Positions 44,905 to 57,283 of a stretch of 64,000 nucleotides of DNA are shown piece after piece. How positions within the stretch are numbered: position 1 is the first letter of the stretch; each line of letters starts with the position of its first letter. Origin of the DNA: Poa pratensis (Eukaryota; Streptophyta; Magnoliopsida; Poales; Poaceae); assembly GCA_947311845.1 (NCBI GenBank), contig CAMZMU010000052.1:133639169-133703168 (forward strand), written 5' to 3'. The notes beneath the pieces were generated by a model, which was not told the DNA's origin, made no database searches, and saw only the letters and a program-made list of their open reading frames with translations. The position numbers were made by a program, and so were the translations under genes.

Positions 44905-46669
44905 TGATGCATGTAAAATGCATACATGAACTTTGCACTATATCACACATATTCCAATCATATTTGCATCATATAAGGGTTATGTTACTGTTATTTAATG
45001 ATTTTAGGAAATAAATCAATTGTTTCCTATTTTTATGGAATTAACCCTGCACAGGCAGAAAACCCTATTTCTTTCCTTTTATGTTTCAGGACCCAAACAT
45101 CGTCATAAAATTCTGGAAAAATACATAGGTCATTATTTTGGAAGGAAGAAGACGTAGGAGCGAAGGAATCAAGCAAACGGAGCCCGCAAGGCAGAAAGGG
45201 GGTGGCCCACGCGGCCAGGTACTGTGGCCACGTGGGGCCCACCGTTTGGGCCTCGTGGCTCCGCTGCCGTCGATCTTTCGTCCACCGACTCTGTCTTGAC
45301 CTAAAAATGCCTATAAAAAAGGTCCCCTGGCGTTTCGCGAACAGAGCGCCGCACAAACACAGAAACACCAAAATGGAGATCAGGAGCTGCAGATTGGAGG
45401 GGGAAAACTCCGCGGGGCGCCGCCGGTGTGGTCTCCATCTTCTCCATCGACTTCTCCGCCGTCTCCATGATGAAGAGGGAGTAGTCCACCTCTGGACTAT
45501 GGGTTTGTGGAAGTAACTTATGTATCTCTCCTCTCTTGAGCTTCACTAATTAGTACCGTATGAGCTGCTGAACATGATTACGGTCACCGTTGTATACCTA
45601 TGTGGTGGATCTTTTTATGAGTTAATATATGTTTGAGATTGCAATGTTTGTTTCAGTTATAAGTATAGATGCATATTATGTACCCCGTTCTTGTCTACTT
45701 GTTATGATCAAGCATGTTTATGAGAGCGTGTGGGGGGAACGTGTGCATTAGTTGGAGTAACGGGGAGTGGTGAGTACGGTAAGCACACAACTTAATATCG
45801 CGTTCCACTTGGGTGTTTACCTTACTTTGTTACCTCACTAGGGATAAACAAAAATACCATGCTGCAAGGGTTGAGGGTGACCAAGCTTCTTCCTGTGACT
45901 AGATCCAGCATGTTCTTATTTTCACTTCATGTCATGAAACTTATTGCTATACTCTGAGTCATCTTAATTACGAGGTGTTATGATTTAGTTCGCATCTTGG
46001 TGGAGTATAAGAGATACTAATAACCAAAAGGTCTCTATGTTAGGACGTGATGCCCATATATCTAAGTAACTTGTTATCAAACATGTGTTGCAATCTCATA
46101 TGTTAACTCTGTGTGTGTTCCATTGTCTGCCACTTTATAAAGAGAGAGTGCATTTGTGAAACCATGAACCCCGGTCCATTTTTAATCATAAGAAACACCT
46201 TTCCAACACCATATACCACTTTTTCATTTTCAGCCATCATTAAATCGAAAATACAAAAATACTTTTCATCTTGCATACATAATTAAAAACCCCAAAAATA
46301 TCATTTACCATTGCATCCACCACCATTGCATATTTATTTCCTGTTTGCATTGCATAACTATCTTGATATCATTCTTACACCTTGTGCTTGACAACCACAG
46401 GTGAGGTTGAGGACCAAAACATTTAACTTTGTTTTGTAGGTAACCAAAAGAAGGATAAGAAGATATATCTTCACTACTGATTCCCCGAGAGTTCGATATT
46501 AAACCCTCGAGTCACCCTCGTGGGGAAAACACGTCTTCCACTACTACACACTCTGCACTTGGAGTCTCAACCTAACCCATTTACTTTTGACGCAGGTAAC
46601 TACGCACCGGAGATCAACTTAGCAAAAGTGTTTTCTGGCGCCGTAGATCAACCTCTTCAAGGGCCATCA
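44905..46669 (+). repeat. Element E 5' LTR (1765 bp)
   Basis: TGATGCATG to GGGCCATCA. Promoter module: hairpin arms 45206-45217 and 45225-45236 (one mismatch), a 56-bp gap, GTCTTGACCTAAAAA (45293-45307) and TATAAAAAA (45312-45319). Just before its end it contains GTTTTCTGGCGCCGT, a PBS-like string. Confidence 0.92.
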
Positions 46670-46780
46670 AGACTGTTTTCTGGCGCCGTTGCCGGGGAGC
46701 GAAGAAGCAACACCGCATCAAGATTCCCTCGTCAACTGCGCACAGTTATCAAGACTGTTTTCTGGCGCCGTTGCCGGGGA
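46666..46780 (+). promoter_or_regulatory. Duplicated primer-binding site of E (tRNA-Asp type)
   Basis: TGGCGCCGTTGCCGGGGA occurs at 46681-46698, 11 nt after the LTR, and again at 46763-46780. Each sits at the end of a 33-bp direct repeat (46666-46698 and 46748-46780) with period 82. Only the second is followed by AATCATAGCTGAG, as in D. The proximal copy is in the correct position for priming. Confidence 0.85.
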
Positions 46781-47024
46781 ATCATAGCTGAGAGATTTAT
46801 CCAAGGGTGTGCATCATCGCATTCATCTCACAACGAAGTCAACTTCACCAACTTGTGCTAACACCTAAGCTTGGGGAGGTTGCACCTACGTGAGCACCAT
46901 CTTATCCATCTTTACTTACAAAGCAATTTATTTGTTTTGTTAGTGTCATTGCATATCATATTCCGCTTGCATATTTATTTTCAGTTTTGCATAAAAAATA
47001 AAAAATACAAAAAAACTTGCTATC

Positions 47025-47621
47025 ATGGTTCTTGGAAACAAACAAGGAGGGAGTTCTCTAGGGAATTCGGTTTCTAGTTTTAAACAATATCATGGAGAAA
47101 CATTAAAAGATGCTTGGGTAAGAATTAATAGGATGCACTATGAAGATCCTACACCTTGTGAAGATGAAAAGCTAAATCTCTATTTCTATTATGGATAGAC
47201 CTGGTATCAAAATGCTTTAGATGGGGCTACAGGTGGAAGTTTTGTCTTGTCAACACCACCTTGTGCAGCCATGACTCTTAGAAGAATTTTTGGTAGCTTT
47301 GTGGGTAGCAAGAAAAAGTTGGAGGACACCACAATAGCACTTGCTTCATCAAAGGATAAATTTGAAACTAAGTTAGAAAAGCTACCTAGTAAGGAAGATT
47401 TTGAACAACTAGTTTCTTATTCTGAAAACATTATTCCAAAAATAAACAATGAGTTGGTTAATGTTATGCATAAGTTAAGAATATGTGAGAAAGAATTTCT
47501 TGAGAAAGATGTTTACTTGAACAATATTGAGGAAAGGTTGGTTCGAGTTAGTGATTCATTGAAGAAAGATTCATCATCTAAACATATAAAGAAGTTCCTA
47601 ATAAGCAACAAGTTTGGGTGA
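47025..47621 (+). pseudogene. Element E gag-like ORF, one in-frame stop
   Basis: ATG at 47025, stop TAG at 47196-47198, then open in the same frame to 47621. YHGETLKDAWVRINRM and, after the stop, WYQNALDGATGGSF correspond to the second half of plant gypsy gag capsid regions. LVSYSENIIPKINNELVNVM follows, in a charged, possibly helical stretch. The typical first half seen in D (SLGGKALDW) is absent. At about 47627 the sequence switches to near-identity with D in the protease linker, in a different frame. The upstream and downstream parts therefore have different histories. Confidence 0.7.
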
Positions 47622-48286
47622 AAAAGGAAAAGAAAGTTGAGGAAGTTAAAATGCTTAGTGAAGTCAAGGATCCTTTGCTTGACTTAGAAAATTGTAGCTT
47701 GCATGAATTAATATCTATCTTACAAAAATTTGCAAGTGATCCTTCCATCAACACTAATCAAGCTGGCTTTGGTTCTTATATTGCTAATCATGTCTTGAAA
47801 GAAAAGATTGCTAGGTACAACCAAGAGGCTATGATACCACCTAAGCTTGGGGATATGTGGATTCCTAAGGTACTAGTAACTATTGGAAAAGAGACACACC
47901 ATGCTATACTTGATCTAGGATCTAGTGTCTCTGTTTTATCTAAAGAACTATATGAAGTGCTTGAATTGAAAAATCTTGAAAAATGCTCCATTGAACTTGC
48001 ACTTGCTGATGACTCTATTAAACATGCTTTAGGAAAAGTAAGTGATGTTATGGTGGAGTTACATATGACTTTTGTGCCTGTGGATTTTCTAATCATGGAT
48101 ATGGGGAATAAAACCTCTAGTCCTATTATTCTTGGAAGACCTTTTCTTCGTACCACAGGTGCCATCATTGATTCAAAGGAAGGGAATGTGAAGTTTCAGT
48201 TCCCACACAAGAAGTGCATGGAACACTTCCCAAGGAAGAGGGAACCACCAAAGTTCAAGCTCCCTCATGAGCTTCGTCCACAATAA
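47618..48286 (+). CDS. Element E aspartic protease region
   Basis: 222 codons, nearly residue-for-residue the same as 23805-24506 in D. It has the active-site loop AILDLGSSVSVL, the ILGRPFL signature and the end FPRKREPPKFKLPHELRPQ. The first few residues differ because the upstream gag differs. Expression would need a frameshift or re-initiation from gag. It is followed by non-coding DNA instead of RT. Confidence 0.85.
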   Translation: MKKEKKVEEVKMLSEVKDPLLDLENCSLHELISILQKFASDPSINTNQAGFGSYIANHVLKEKIARYNQEAMIPPKLGDMWIPKVLVTIGKETHHAILDLGSSVSVLSKELYEVLELKNLEKCSIELALADDSIKHALGKVSDVMVELHMTFVPVDFLIMDMGNKTSSPIILGRPFLRTTGAIIDSKEGNVKFQFPHKKCMEHFPRKREPPKFKLPHELRPQ

Positions 48287-50631
48287 ACAACAAGTAAGAA
48301 GCCTAGCTATATGGCTATAAAGAAAGCGCTTTGCGGGAGGCAACCCGGTTATTTTTTGTGTGATTTTCTTTGTGTCCTCTTGCTGTAACAAGAGACTTTG
48401 TTCTAGTTTAGGTTCTGGAATTTTCAATAAAGTGCCAAGTTTTACCCTTTTTGGTTTGAAAAAGTTGCTTATAGCGTTCGGAGATTTTATTCCTGCACGA
48501 ATCAGTGCACGGTATGATTTTTAATTCTTATTCTGTAACTCCGAATGAGCTCATATTTGAACTGTAGTTGCAACTTTTCATCCTCTGTATGCATGAATTT
48601 TTTCGGAATTTTTCGAGAAAGTTTGGTAGGGTAGAAAAATACGTTTTGCTGCTGCTGTTTTTCTGGACAGATTCTGTCCCATTTTGTTTGATGCATGCTT
48701 TGAGCTTTTAAGTTGAATCTTTTTGATCCAATTGAGTTTATGAGTAGGCATACAACATTATACACTTTCTGGACATCTCATATGAATTTTTGTTCAAGGA
48801 TTATATGCAGCAAGAAACATATTTGTTTATCACTATTAATGCACCCCACAGAAAAGAAATGGGAGAAACGGTGTTTTGAAGTTTTTTCACAGGGATTGGA
48901 GGAGATGCACCAAGAGCTATCCAAGGATGGTGAAGACCATAAGCTTGGGGATGTGAAGACAACCCCACTGGACCTACACACTCTCGGTTTGCACACGTCC
49001 AACTTCTGTTTTTCGATCGAAACACTTTATCGCATAAACTTGGAGCGTCTTTTGTTTTGTTTTGGTTTGATTTTTTGAGAGACCACCACACTATCATTTA
49101 TATATGGGAGAGCTACTGGAAATATGGGTTGAAATATGTTGGATGCTTTTATAAGATTGGGAAAAGGGATGTTTGAGTTGATTTTTAATGATACATATAG
49201 TTGCATGATTCATGAGCTTGTTTATGAGTAATAGTTTGCAAATCCTTTTTGAAGAGCTATCACTTATTCATGTTTTGGTGCTGATTGTTATTTTACTTGG
49301 TTTAACATGGATTAGTTAGTTCTATGGACACTCATGCATGCATCTAGATGGTCAACTTTCTCCCTTTTGCTAGCCCAAACATTCCAACAAGTCAAAACTT
49401 GTTTCCAACACCTTCAACCAAAGTTATTCCAGTGAGTCCACCATATCTACCTACTAGCTATATGCTATTCCGAGTATGTTCATCATGATATTTGTGTTAT
49501 CTATACCTCTGAATGAAAATGATTATGTTATTGATTGCCATGGGAAAAGTTGGTTATATAGCTCTCATGAACTTGATGCACATTTTTACTATCATTGCTA
49601 TAAATAAAACATGACCCATTGTGATTAAGATTATGATGCTAGTGGCTTGATAAATGTCCGAGGTTGGGAGTTAGCCCATATGTGCTGTCACATGCAAAGC
49701 TTTCAACATGCTCCATTTAGTTGATATCATGTGCTTTTGTCTATGGATGCCTATCATGGTGAAATAAGGGGGAAATTTAGTTTGAATGAGTTTGTATAAA
49801 TGGTTAGAGAGACGCCTGGGCCGCTAATCTAAGCCATGCATTATTCATGGTGGAAATTTACTTACATGCTATGGTGAATTATCTATGACACACCTTACAA
49901 TAAAAAGCTATTCCAATGGTAAATAAAAAGGGTGTTGAGGTTTTCATCTTGTTTGTTTGTCTTGTCATTTTGATATGGGCTTGTTCCATATCCTGGGACA
50001 AGAGGTACCCCAGTTGACGCTCTTGATGATACTATTATTACTTACAATGATAGATAACTTGAACTTGCTTTTCCCAAGTTGAGTAACTCATGGTGTAGGT
50101 ACTTGTATTCAAGGGGCATGAGACATCCAACCTTTACTTTGTCAAGCACACTACTCATATTTGCTCTCACATTAAACTATAATCATTCAAGATGCTATGA
50201 TAGGGGAATGAGAGCTTGACACCAAGTATTACCACATTGCAATCATTAACTTAAGTAGGAGAGTTTGGAGGTTAGATGAAACTTATGCATGCTTTACCTC
50301 TACTCACTTATTCATCTTTCCAAAGTGTCCACCAAACATATTCAGATTTTCATCATCACTCTATGGACCACATGTATGCAAAAGTAAGAATGTCCATATT
50401 ACTATCTATGTTACACTTTGTGAACTATCATTGAACATCCTTGCATTGAATACTTGATATCACTTCATAAACTATTTTGCATATTGCTACTCCTTTGAAG
50501 AATGAATCATTTGACTCTATGTAGCAGTAGCAATCATCTTTGATATCCATTGTTAGTGCTATATTGCAAAGCCCATGTTAGTTTTATCACCTTCATACTC
50601 GAGGACGAGTATTGGTTAAGCTTGGGGATGT
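48287..50631 (+). other. Element E non-coding 3' internal region
   Basis: Counterpart of 21458-23804 in D. It contains the conserved but unrecognised 121-codon frame 48713-49078, the pre-LTR hairpin ACTCGAGGACGAGT (50597-50610) and the polypurine tract AAGCTTGGGGATGT ending at 50631. No RT or integrase motif is present. Confidence 0.65.
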
Positions 50632-52393
50632 TGATGCATGTAAAATGCATACATGAACTTTGCACTATATCACACATATTCCAATCATATTTGCATCATA
50701 TAAGGGTTATATTACTGTTATTTAATGATTTTAGGAAATAAATCAATTGTTTCCTATTTTTATGGAATTAACCCTGCGCAGGCAGAAAACCCTATTTCTT
50801 TCCTTTTATGTTTCAGGGACCCAAACGTCGTCAAAAATTGGAAAAATACAGGGTCGTATTTTGGAAGGAAGAAGACGTAGGAGCGAAGGAATCAAGCAAA
50901 CGGAGCCGCAAGGCAAAAGGGGTGGCCCACGCGGCCAGGTACTGTGGCCGCGTGGGGCCCACCATTTGGGCCTCGTGGCTCCGCTGCCGTCGATCTTTCG
51001 TCCACCGACTCCGTCTTGACCTAAAAACGCCTATAAAAAAGGTCCCCTGCGTTTCGCGAAGGAGCGCCGCACAAACACAGAAACACCGAAACGGAGATCA
51101 GGAGCTGCAGATTGGAGGGGGAAAACTCCGGCGGGGCGCTGCCGTGTGGTCTCCATCTTCTCCATCGACTTCTCCACCGTCTCCATGATGAAGAGGGAGT
51201 AGTCCACCTCTGGACTATGGGTTTGTGGAAGTAACTTATGTATCTCTCCTCTCTTGAGCTTCACTAATTAGTACCGTATGAGCTGCTGAACATGATTACG
51301 GTCACCGTTGTAATACCTATGTGGTGGATCTTTTATGAGTTAATATATGTTTGAGATTGCAATGTTTGTTTCAGTTATGAGTATAGATGCATATTATGTA
51401 CCCCGTTCTTGTCTACTTGTTATGATCAAGCATGTTTATGAGAGCGTGTGTGGGGGAACGTGTGCATTAGTTGGAGTAACGGGGAGTGGTGAGTGCGGTA
51501 AGTGACAACTTAATATCGCGATCCACTTGGGTGTTTACCTTACTTTGTTACCTCACTAGGGATAAACAAAAATACCATGCTGCAAGGGTTGAGGGTGACC
51601 AAGCTTCTTCCTGTGACTAGATCCAGCATGTTCTTATTTTCACTTCATGTCATGAAACTTATTGCTATACTCTGAGTCATCTTAATTACTGAGGTGTTAT
51701 GATTTAGTTCGCATCTTGGTGGAGTATAAGAGAGACTAATAACCAAAAGGTCTCTATGTTAGGACGTGATGCCCATATATCTAAGTAACTTGTTATCAAA
51801 CTGTGTTGCAATCTCATATGTTAACTCTGTGTGTGTTCCATTGTCTGCCACTTTATAAAGAGAGAGTGCATTTGTGAAACCATGAACCCCGGTCCATTTT
51901 TAATCATAAGAAACACCTTTCCAACACCATATACCACTTTTCCATTTTCAGCCATCATTAAATCCGAAAATACAAAAATACTTTTCATCTTGCATACATC
52001 ATTAAAAAACCCAAAAATATCATTTACCATTGCATCCACCACCATTGCATATTTATTTCCTGTTTGCATTGCATAACTATCTTGATATCATTCTTACACC
52101 TTGTGCTTGACAACCACAGGTGAGGTTGAGGACCAAAACATTTAACTTTGTTTTGTAGGTAACCAAAAGAAGGATAAGAAGATATATCTTCACTACTGAT
52201 TCCCCGAGAGTTCGATATTAAACCCTCGAGTCACCCTCGTGGGGAAAACACGTCTTCCACTACTACACACTCTGCACTTGGAGTCTCAACCTAACCCATT
52301 TACTTTTGACGCAGGTAACTACGCACCGGAGATCAACTTAGCGCGCAACAAAGTGTTTTCTGGCGCCGTAGATCAACCTCTTCAGGGGCATCA
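50632..52393 (+). repeat. Element E 3' LTR (1762 bp)
   Basis: Same ends as the 5' LTR (GGGGCATCA here). Its hairpin is perfect (50926-50937 and 50945-50956). The box GTCTTGACCTAAAAA follows near 51013-51027 and TATAAAAAA at 51032-51039. It carries gcgcgcaaca, as in one D LTR. Confidence 0.92.
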
Positions 52394-54680
52394 GCCCCTG
52401 AGTTCCTCTACACAACCTGAGGGGAGGGACAACATGGCCAGAGAGGCTGCAAAATATAAAACTTTCATGCATATTATTTGTTGGAATAACAGGAATAGTG
52501 CAATCATGTGTTAGTGCACCTTGTGTCCACATGAACATATAGTTTTGGTTTCAAGTAAAGCATAAACACTGCAATTACGAATTCATTAAGTTTTGTCTCC
52601 AATAACAAAGAACATTCACTTAAATAGAATGTAGAACAAAAGGCATCCACGTAGGTCGACATAACAATAAACCGGACAACCGTATTTGAATCAAATATTT
52701 ATCTCGACTACAAATATTTGATAAATACCTTTTCGTTGCAGCAATATGTGTTCTTTTAGAACAGAAGTACAAAATCTTCATCCATAACCAGCTATGAATG
52801 AGTGGGTTCCCAAAATATGGTCATTCAATCAACGTACAATCGATTATCACTTCCCGCGTCCATACAATATGATGTTGCTTCCCGAATGGCCCAATACTGC
52901 ATCTTGGATGCCACCAGCTTGATGGCAAAGACCATGTCCTACTCTTTCATGAAAATATCCATCTCAGGGATGTCCAGCATTTCATCCAAGTCCAACTCCC
53001 TAAGTCCCTAATGAAGTAATCCTGCAATAGCTCCATTGTGCGGCTGCTGTGGACGCGAATTCGTCAATGGTATCCTTACCTTCAAAAAGACTATCATATA
53101 TGATCAAATAGCCTAAGGAAAAATTAAAGTGCTGGAGGAGAGTAGCAGTAGTATCAGTCACCCGCAAACAACACATCAGCACCTCGAGGATGGTCATCCA
53201 ATTATTCTAAAAAAAGATGGTCATCCAATTACTTGGTTACATCATAAATATGCAATTAGAAAAAGGAACTTATAGCCTAGCAAATAGCCTCTATCTGAAA
53301 TCAATTCTACTTGATAGCCTTCAAACAAATGTCTCTCTGATTTTCTTTGTAAAACATCGAACTACTAAAATTCAGAGCAGTGTAAAATCCCAATATGTGT
53401 AAGAAATTTATGCCAATCCAATAGACTGAAAACCCATTACACTGTGAGCCAAATTCAATCGCCTTATTTGATATAAAAACAAGGAACTCTGTTCATCATG
53501 GACGAAATAATTGTAATGTGGTGACAATTGAATCCACTATGAAAAAACAACACTCGTTCATAAACATACATTTTTGTTACGATAACATATAGCCAAATTG
53601 TACTATGAAAAAGGAAAGTTGCAATCTCAATGGGAAACGTTTTTTCATCTCCCAAACCTAAATTAAAATCATCAGGAAGAGGCATAGGCATCATCTAGCA
53701 CGAAATAGCAAGGGGAAATTCTAACAAACTTTTACCGGCTTTTCACTGGAATTCTTGTCCACTGGAACCTTTTTTTTAAATCATTTACTGCTAGTCTGTT
53801 GCTCCCATTAGTTATTTTGGAGGCCATACAAAATTGCTCATTTGAAAATAATAATAATAATGATAGCTAGATTCAAAAAAGGTAACAACAAACACAAGAG
53901 AAAGCAGATTCAGATATCGTAGGAGATTAAATGAGATCTGCTTCTAATAACCTTCGAGCATTGCTTCTGATAACCAGCAGTTTGAGGCAGAATTTAACTG
54001 ACATATCGTCCTCATATTCTTCCGAGAGAATGGAACACGATTCCACACAAAGAAATCAATCTAGCACACACAAAAAAGAGCCCCACAACCCAACATATCA
54101 AAACAAAACAATCAGCGCCATCCGGAGCTGGAGGAGGCGCTTCTCGATCTTCTGGTACGCGGAGAGCTTATGCATCACACAGACACTGACCGGAGAGGCA
54201 CCCACCATGATCATCTGCACCAGCGAAACCCAGGTGAAGAAAATCTCTGAAACCCAATCTAGGAAATTCAATGGAAACAACACAAAGAGAAAGTGATCAA
54301 CACCTTTGGTTCAGACTTCAGAATGTAGTAGCTGGAGCTAGAGGACGTACGGCTTCCATGCCCTGTGAGGCAACAAATCCCCTTCTACCCCACCTCCTCC
54401 TGCCATGGCAGCCGCGTCTGGCTCCGAGTCACATCGATGCCGGTAAACCTCCTTCTCCAGCACCAGCGACACCTCCACCTTCATTTTTCTCCCTGTCATC
54501 CCCTCTCCGAACACGCCAATTCAATCTAATACGGTTGGATTCATGGGCCAAACCCCTAGATGTGATTCCAGGCGACAAAGACGATGAGGTGAGGAACACA
54601 CGGCTGATATGGGCGGGCCAGGTGATGGCGGTTTCTGGTCCGTCGACAGACGTGTTTGGGACAGGCGCATACAGTGGTAG
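52394..54680 (-). other. Flanking DNA with possible remnants of a disrupted host gene
   Basis: Mostly AT-rich with small minus-strand frames: 53000-53197 (TDTTATLLQHFNFSLGYLII), 54098-54283 (VSVCVMHKLSAYQKIEKRLL) and a short Met-initiated frame near 54490-54330 beginning MTGRKMKVEVSLVLEKEVY. Composition changes resemble exon and intron alternation, and the minus-strand continuation beyond element G (61386-61700) has a GC-rich, leader-like look. I recognise no protein. This could equally be an old, unclassified repeat. Confidence 0.25.
53189..53230 (+). repeat. 15-bp direct repeat flanking an A-rich 12-mer
   Basis: GATGGTCATCCAATT occurs at 53189-53203 and 53216-53230, with ATTCTAAAAAAA between. 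It has the form of a target duplication around an extremely short poly(A)-ended retroposon, or of a simple slippage duplication. Confidence 0.6.
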
Positions 54681-57283
54681 GGGCCTGTTGGATATATGCC
54701 CAAAAGGCAATGTATTTATACACGTGACAATGTATTTATACATATGTATATCTGATTCATACATTATTGATTCGTATTCTCTATGCTATAACTGCAGTGA
54801 TTTCTAAATGCGTGATTTAGGGAAAAGCTCACATGCACGTGTAGAGAATATGAATACGTAAAATGTACCCTAGTTCTTTTACGGACTAATTCTTGAATGC
54901 TAGATGGCGCGGCTTTTCCTAGTCATGGACATAGAGTTTATGTCAGCATCAAGGATGGCATATTATTGGACTATAATATGGCTGGGTCAACCAAGTGTTG
55001 GTATGCTAAGAGATTCCGTTAAATAGTCTTTTTGTCCTTAGCTTTATCACAGAAAGGTTGTTGTATAACATGTCCATGTAACCATGAGGTTATTGGGGTC
55101 ATGCATACTGGAAGAGTTGCTTTGGTGCTATCAACCGTCACGGCCGTAACAGGGTGACCATAAAGGCAGTTGCTGGGTGGCTTCGAAGGTGTGTGTATCC
55201 TAATGTTCTGAGATGGAAAATTACTCCTCTAAGTTAAGAGAGATACTTCCAGGCCCGCTCAGTATTATATATATATGCACTACGTTCTGCAGACAATGCA
55301 CGATGAAGTTACACTGTGTGGGATATCATAATACGGCAACGAGTAAATGGAACTTACCGGTAACGAGATAGACAAAGATGATGTGAATCAATCCTTGATT
55401 GATTCATGGTATCATGCACAGATCTATATCTCGGGTGAAGTTCAGTATCGTGAGTAATGGGATTGATATATGATAATCAACAGGTTCAACAGTAGAGTTA
55501 TTCGCATAACGATAGCAGCTACACAGGACGTCCTTGGAACTGTCACTGGCCGTGATTGGTTGATACCCAACTAATTATAGCTACCCGTTATCGAACCTGT
55601 AGGGTGGACACACTTAAGCTAGGATTGGTTAGTTGTGTATTATGGTTGGTCTGGAACTTGGAGACAGTATCACCGACATGGTGCTTGCGTGATAGACATA
55701 CCTTGTCAAGAGAGAAAGTTTCTGATAGAAGTTATTATCACGGTCGTATTTATTCCGAGGGTTTATATATGGAGGATATATTTGTCCGGAGTATTTTGTC
55801 GGCGGACACTGGGTGTCCCGGATCATATGAAAGAAGTTTCATATGATAGGTAATTAATTCGGTGAATATTCTATAAAAGGAAATATTCAAATAAGAATTA
55901 ATATGACAAAGCATTATTTAATTATATGTTAATTAATAATGATTTATTTAATTAATAAATAATTACGAAAAATATAAAAGGCGTCGTTGGGGGAAACCCC
56001 GGGCCGAACCCAGGTGGGCAGCTTGCGGCCCATGGCGGGGGGAGGCGGTGGCAGCAGCGCCCTAGGGCGGGCCCCACACGGCGAGGCGGCCAAGTGGCCG
56101 CCGACTGATACGTCTCCAACGTATCTATAATTTCTGATGTTCCATGCTTATATTATATCAATTGCTACATGTTTTATATACACTTTATATCATTTTTATG
56201 CATTTTCAGGGACTAACCTATTAACAAGATGCCACAGTGCCAGTTCCTGTTTTCTGCTGTTTTTTGTTTCAAAAAAGTTGTTCTGGAAATATTCTCGAAT
56301 TGCACGAAACACAAGCCAAAGTCCCTATTTTCCTAACACATTCACGGAGTCCGAAGGAGAGACGAAGAGGGGTCGTGGGCCGCCCTCACCAGGTGGTGGC
56401 GCGGTCCCACCTCTTGCCACGCTGCCACGTGGTGAGGACGCCATGGGCCTCCACCGACGCCGCCCCTTCGCCTATATATTCATCTATTCGGGAGAACCCT
56501 AGACACCCGAGTCATATTCCACGAAAAGTTCCAGAGCCGCCGCCGCCGTCAACCCTAACTCGGGAGGGTTCTGAAGCTCTTCACGGCACCCTGCCGGAGA
56601 GGGGAATCATCACCGGAGGGCTCTACATCGCCATGCCTGCCTCCGGAGTGATGTGTAAGTACTTCATCTTTGGACTATGGGTCCATAGTAGTAGCTAGAT
56701 GGTTGTCTTCTCCTCTTGTGCCATCATGTTTAGATCTTGTGAGCTGTCTATCATGATCAAGATCATCTTATTGTAATGCTACATGTTGTGTTTGCTGGGA
56801 TCCGATGAATATTGATACTATGTCAAGTTGAATACTGAATATTATGTCTATGTCTTTTATGATCTTGCATGCTCTCCGTTACTTGTTGAAACTCTGGCCA
56901 AGTGAATGCTTGTGACTCCAAGAGTGAGTATTTATGCTAGATAGTGGGTTCGGCCTCTATTGAATCTGGGGGAGTGACATCAACCCCTAAGGTTGTAGAT
57001 GTGTTGTTGCCACTAGGGGTAACCTAATGATGCTTTGTCTAAGGATGAATGTGTTGTTTACATTATGCACTTTACTTAATGCAATTGTCTGTTGCTTGCA
57101 ACTTAATACTGGAAGGGGTGCGGACGCTAACCTGAAAGTGGACTATTTAGGCACAGTTGCATGCTGGATAGCGGTCTGTGTACTTTGTCGTAACGCCCAA
57201 ATGAATCTCATAGTAGACACTACAACTTGCACATGCATATTATGCACTTATCAATATTGTCAATTGCCCAGCTGTAATTTGTT

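Larger units (their letters stand above)
44905..52393 (+). mobile_element. Element E: non-autonomous Athila-type retrotransposon (relative of D)
   Basis: LTRs 44905-46669 and 50632-52393 enclose a tRNA-Asp PBS (duplicated), a gag-like ORF with one stop, a protease frame and non-coding DNA, but no RT or integrase. LTRs, protease and 3' region are almost identical to D, in the opposite orientation. Both sides show gccc (44901-44904 and 52394-52397), a 4-bp match that may be a slightly decayed 5-bp target duplication. Confidence 0.92.

Noticed and set aside
56137..56698. Plus-strand frames in the solo LTR of G as coding
   Set aside because: They lie inside an LTR with a CCTATATATTC promoter-like site. 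The translation is low-complexity and not recognisable.
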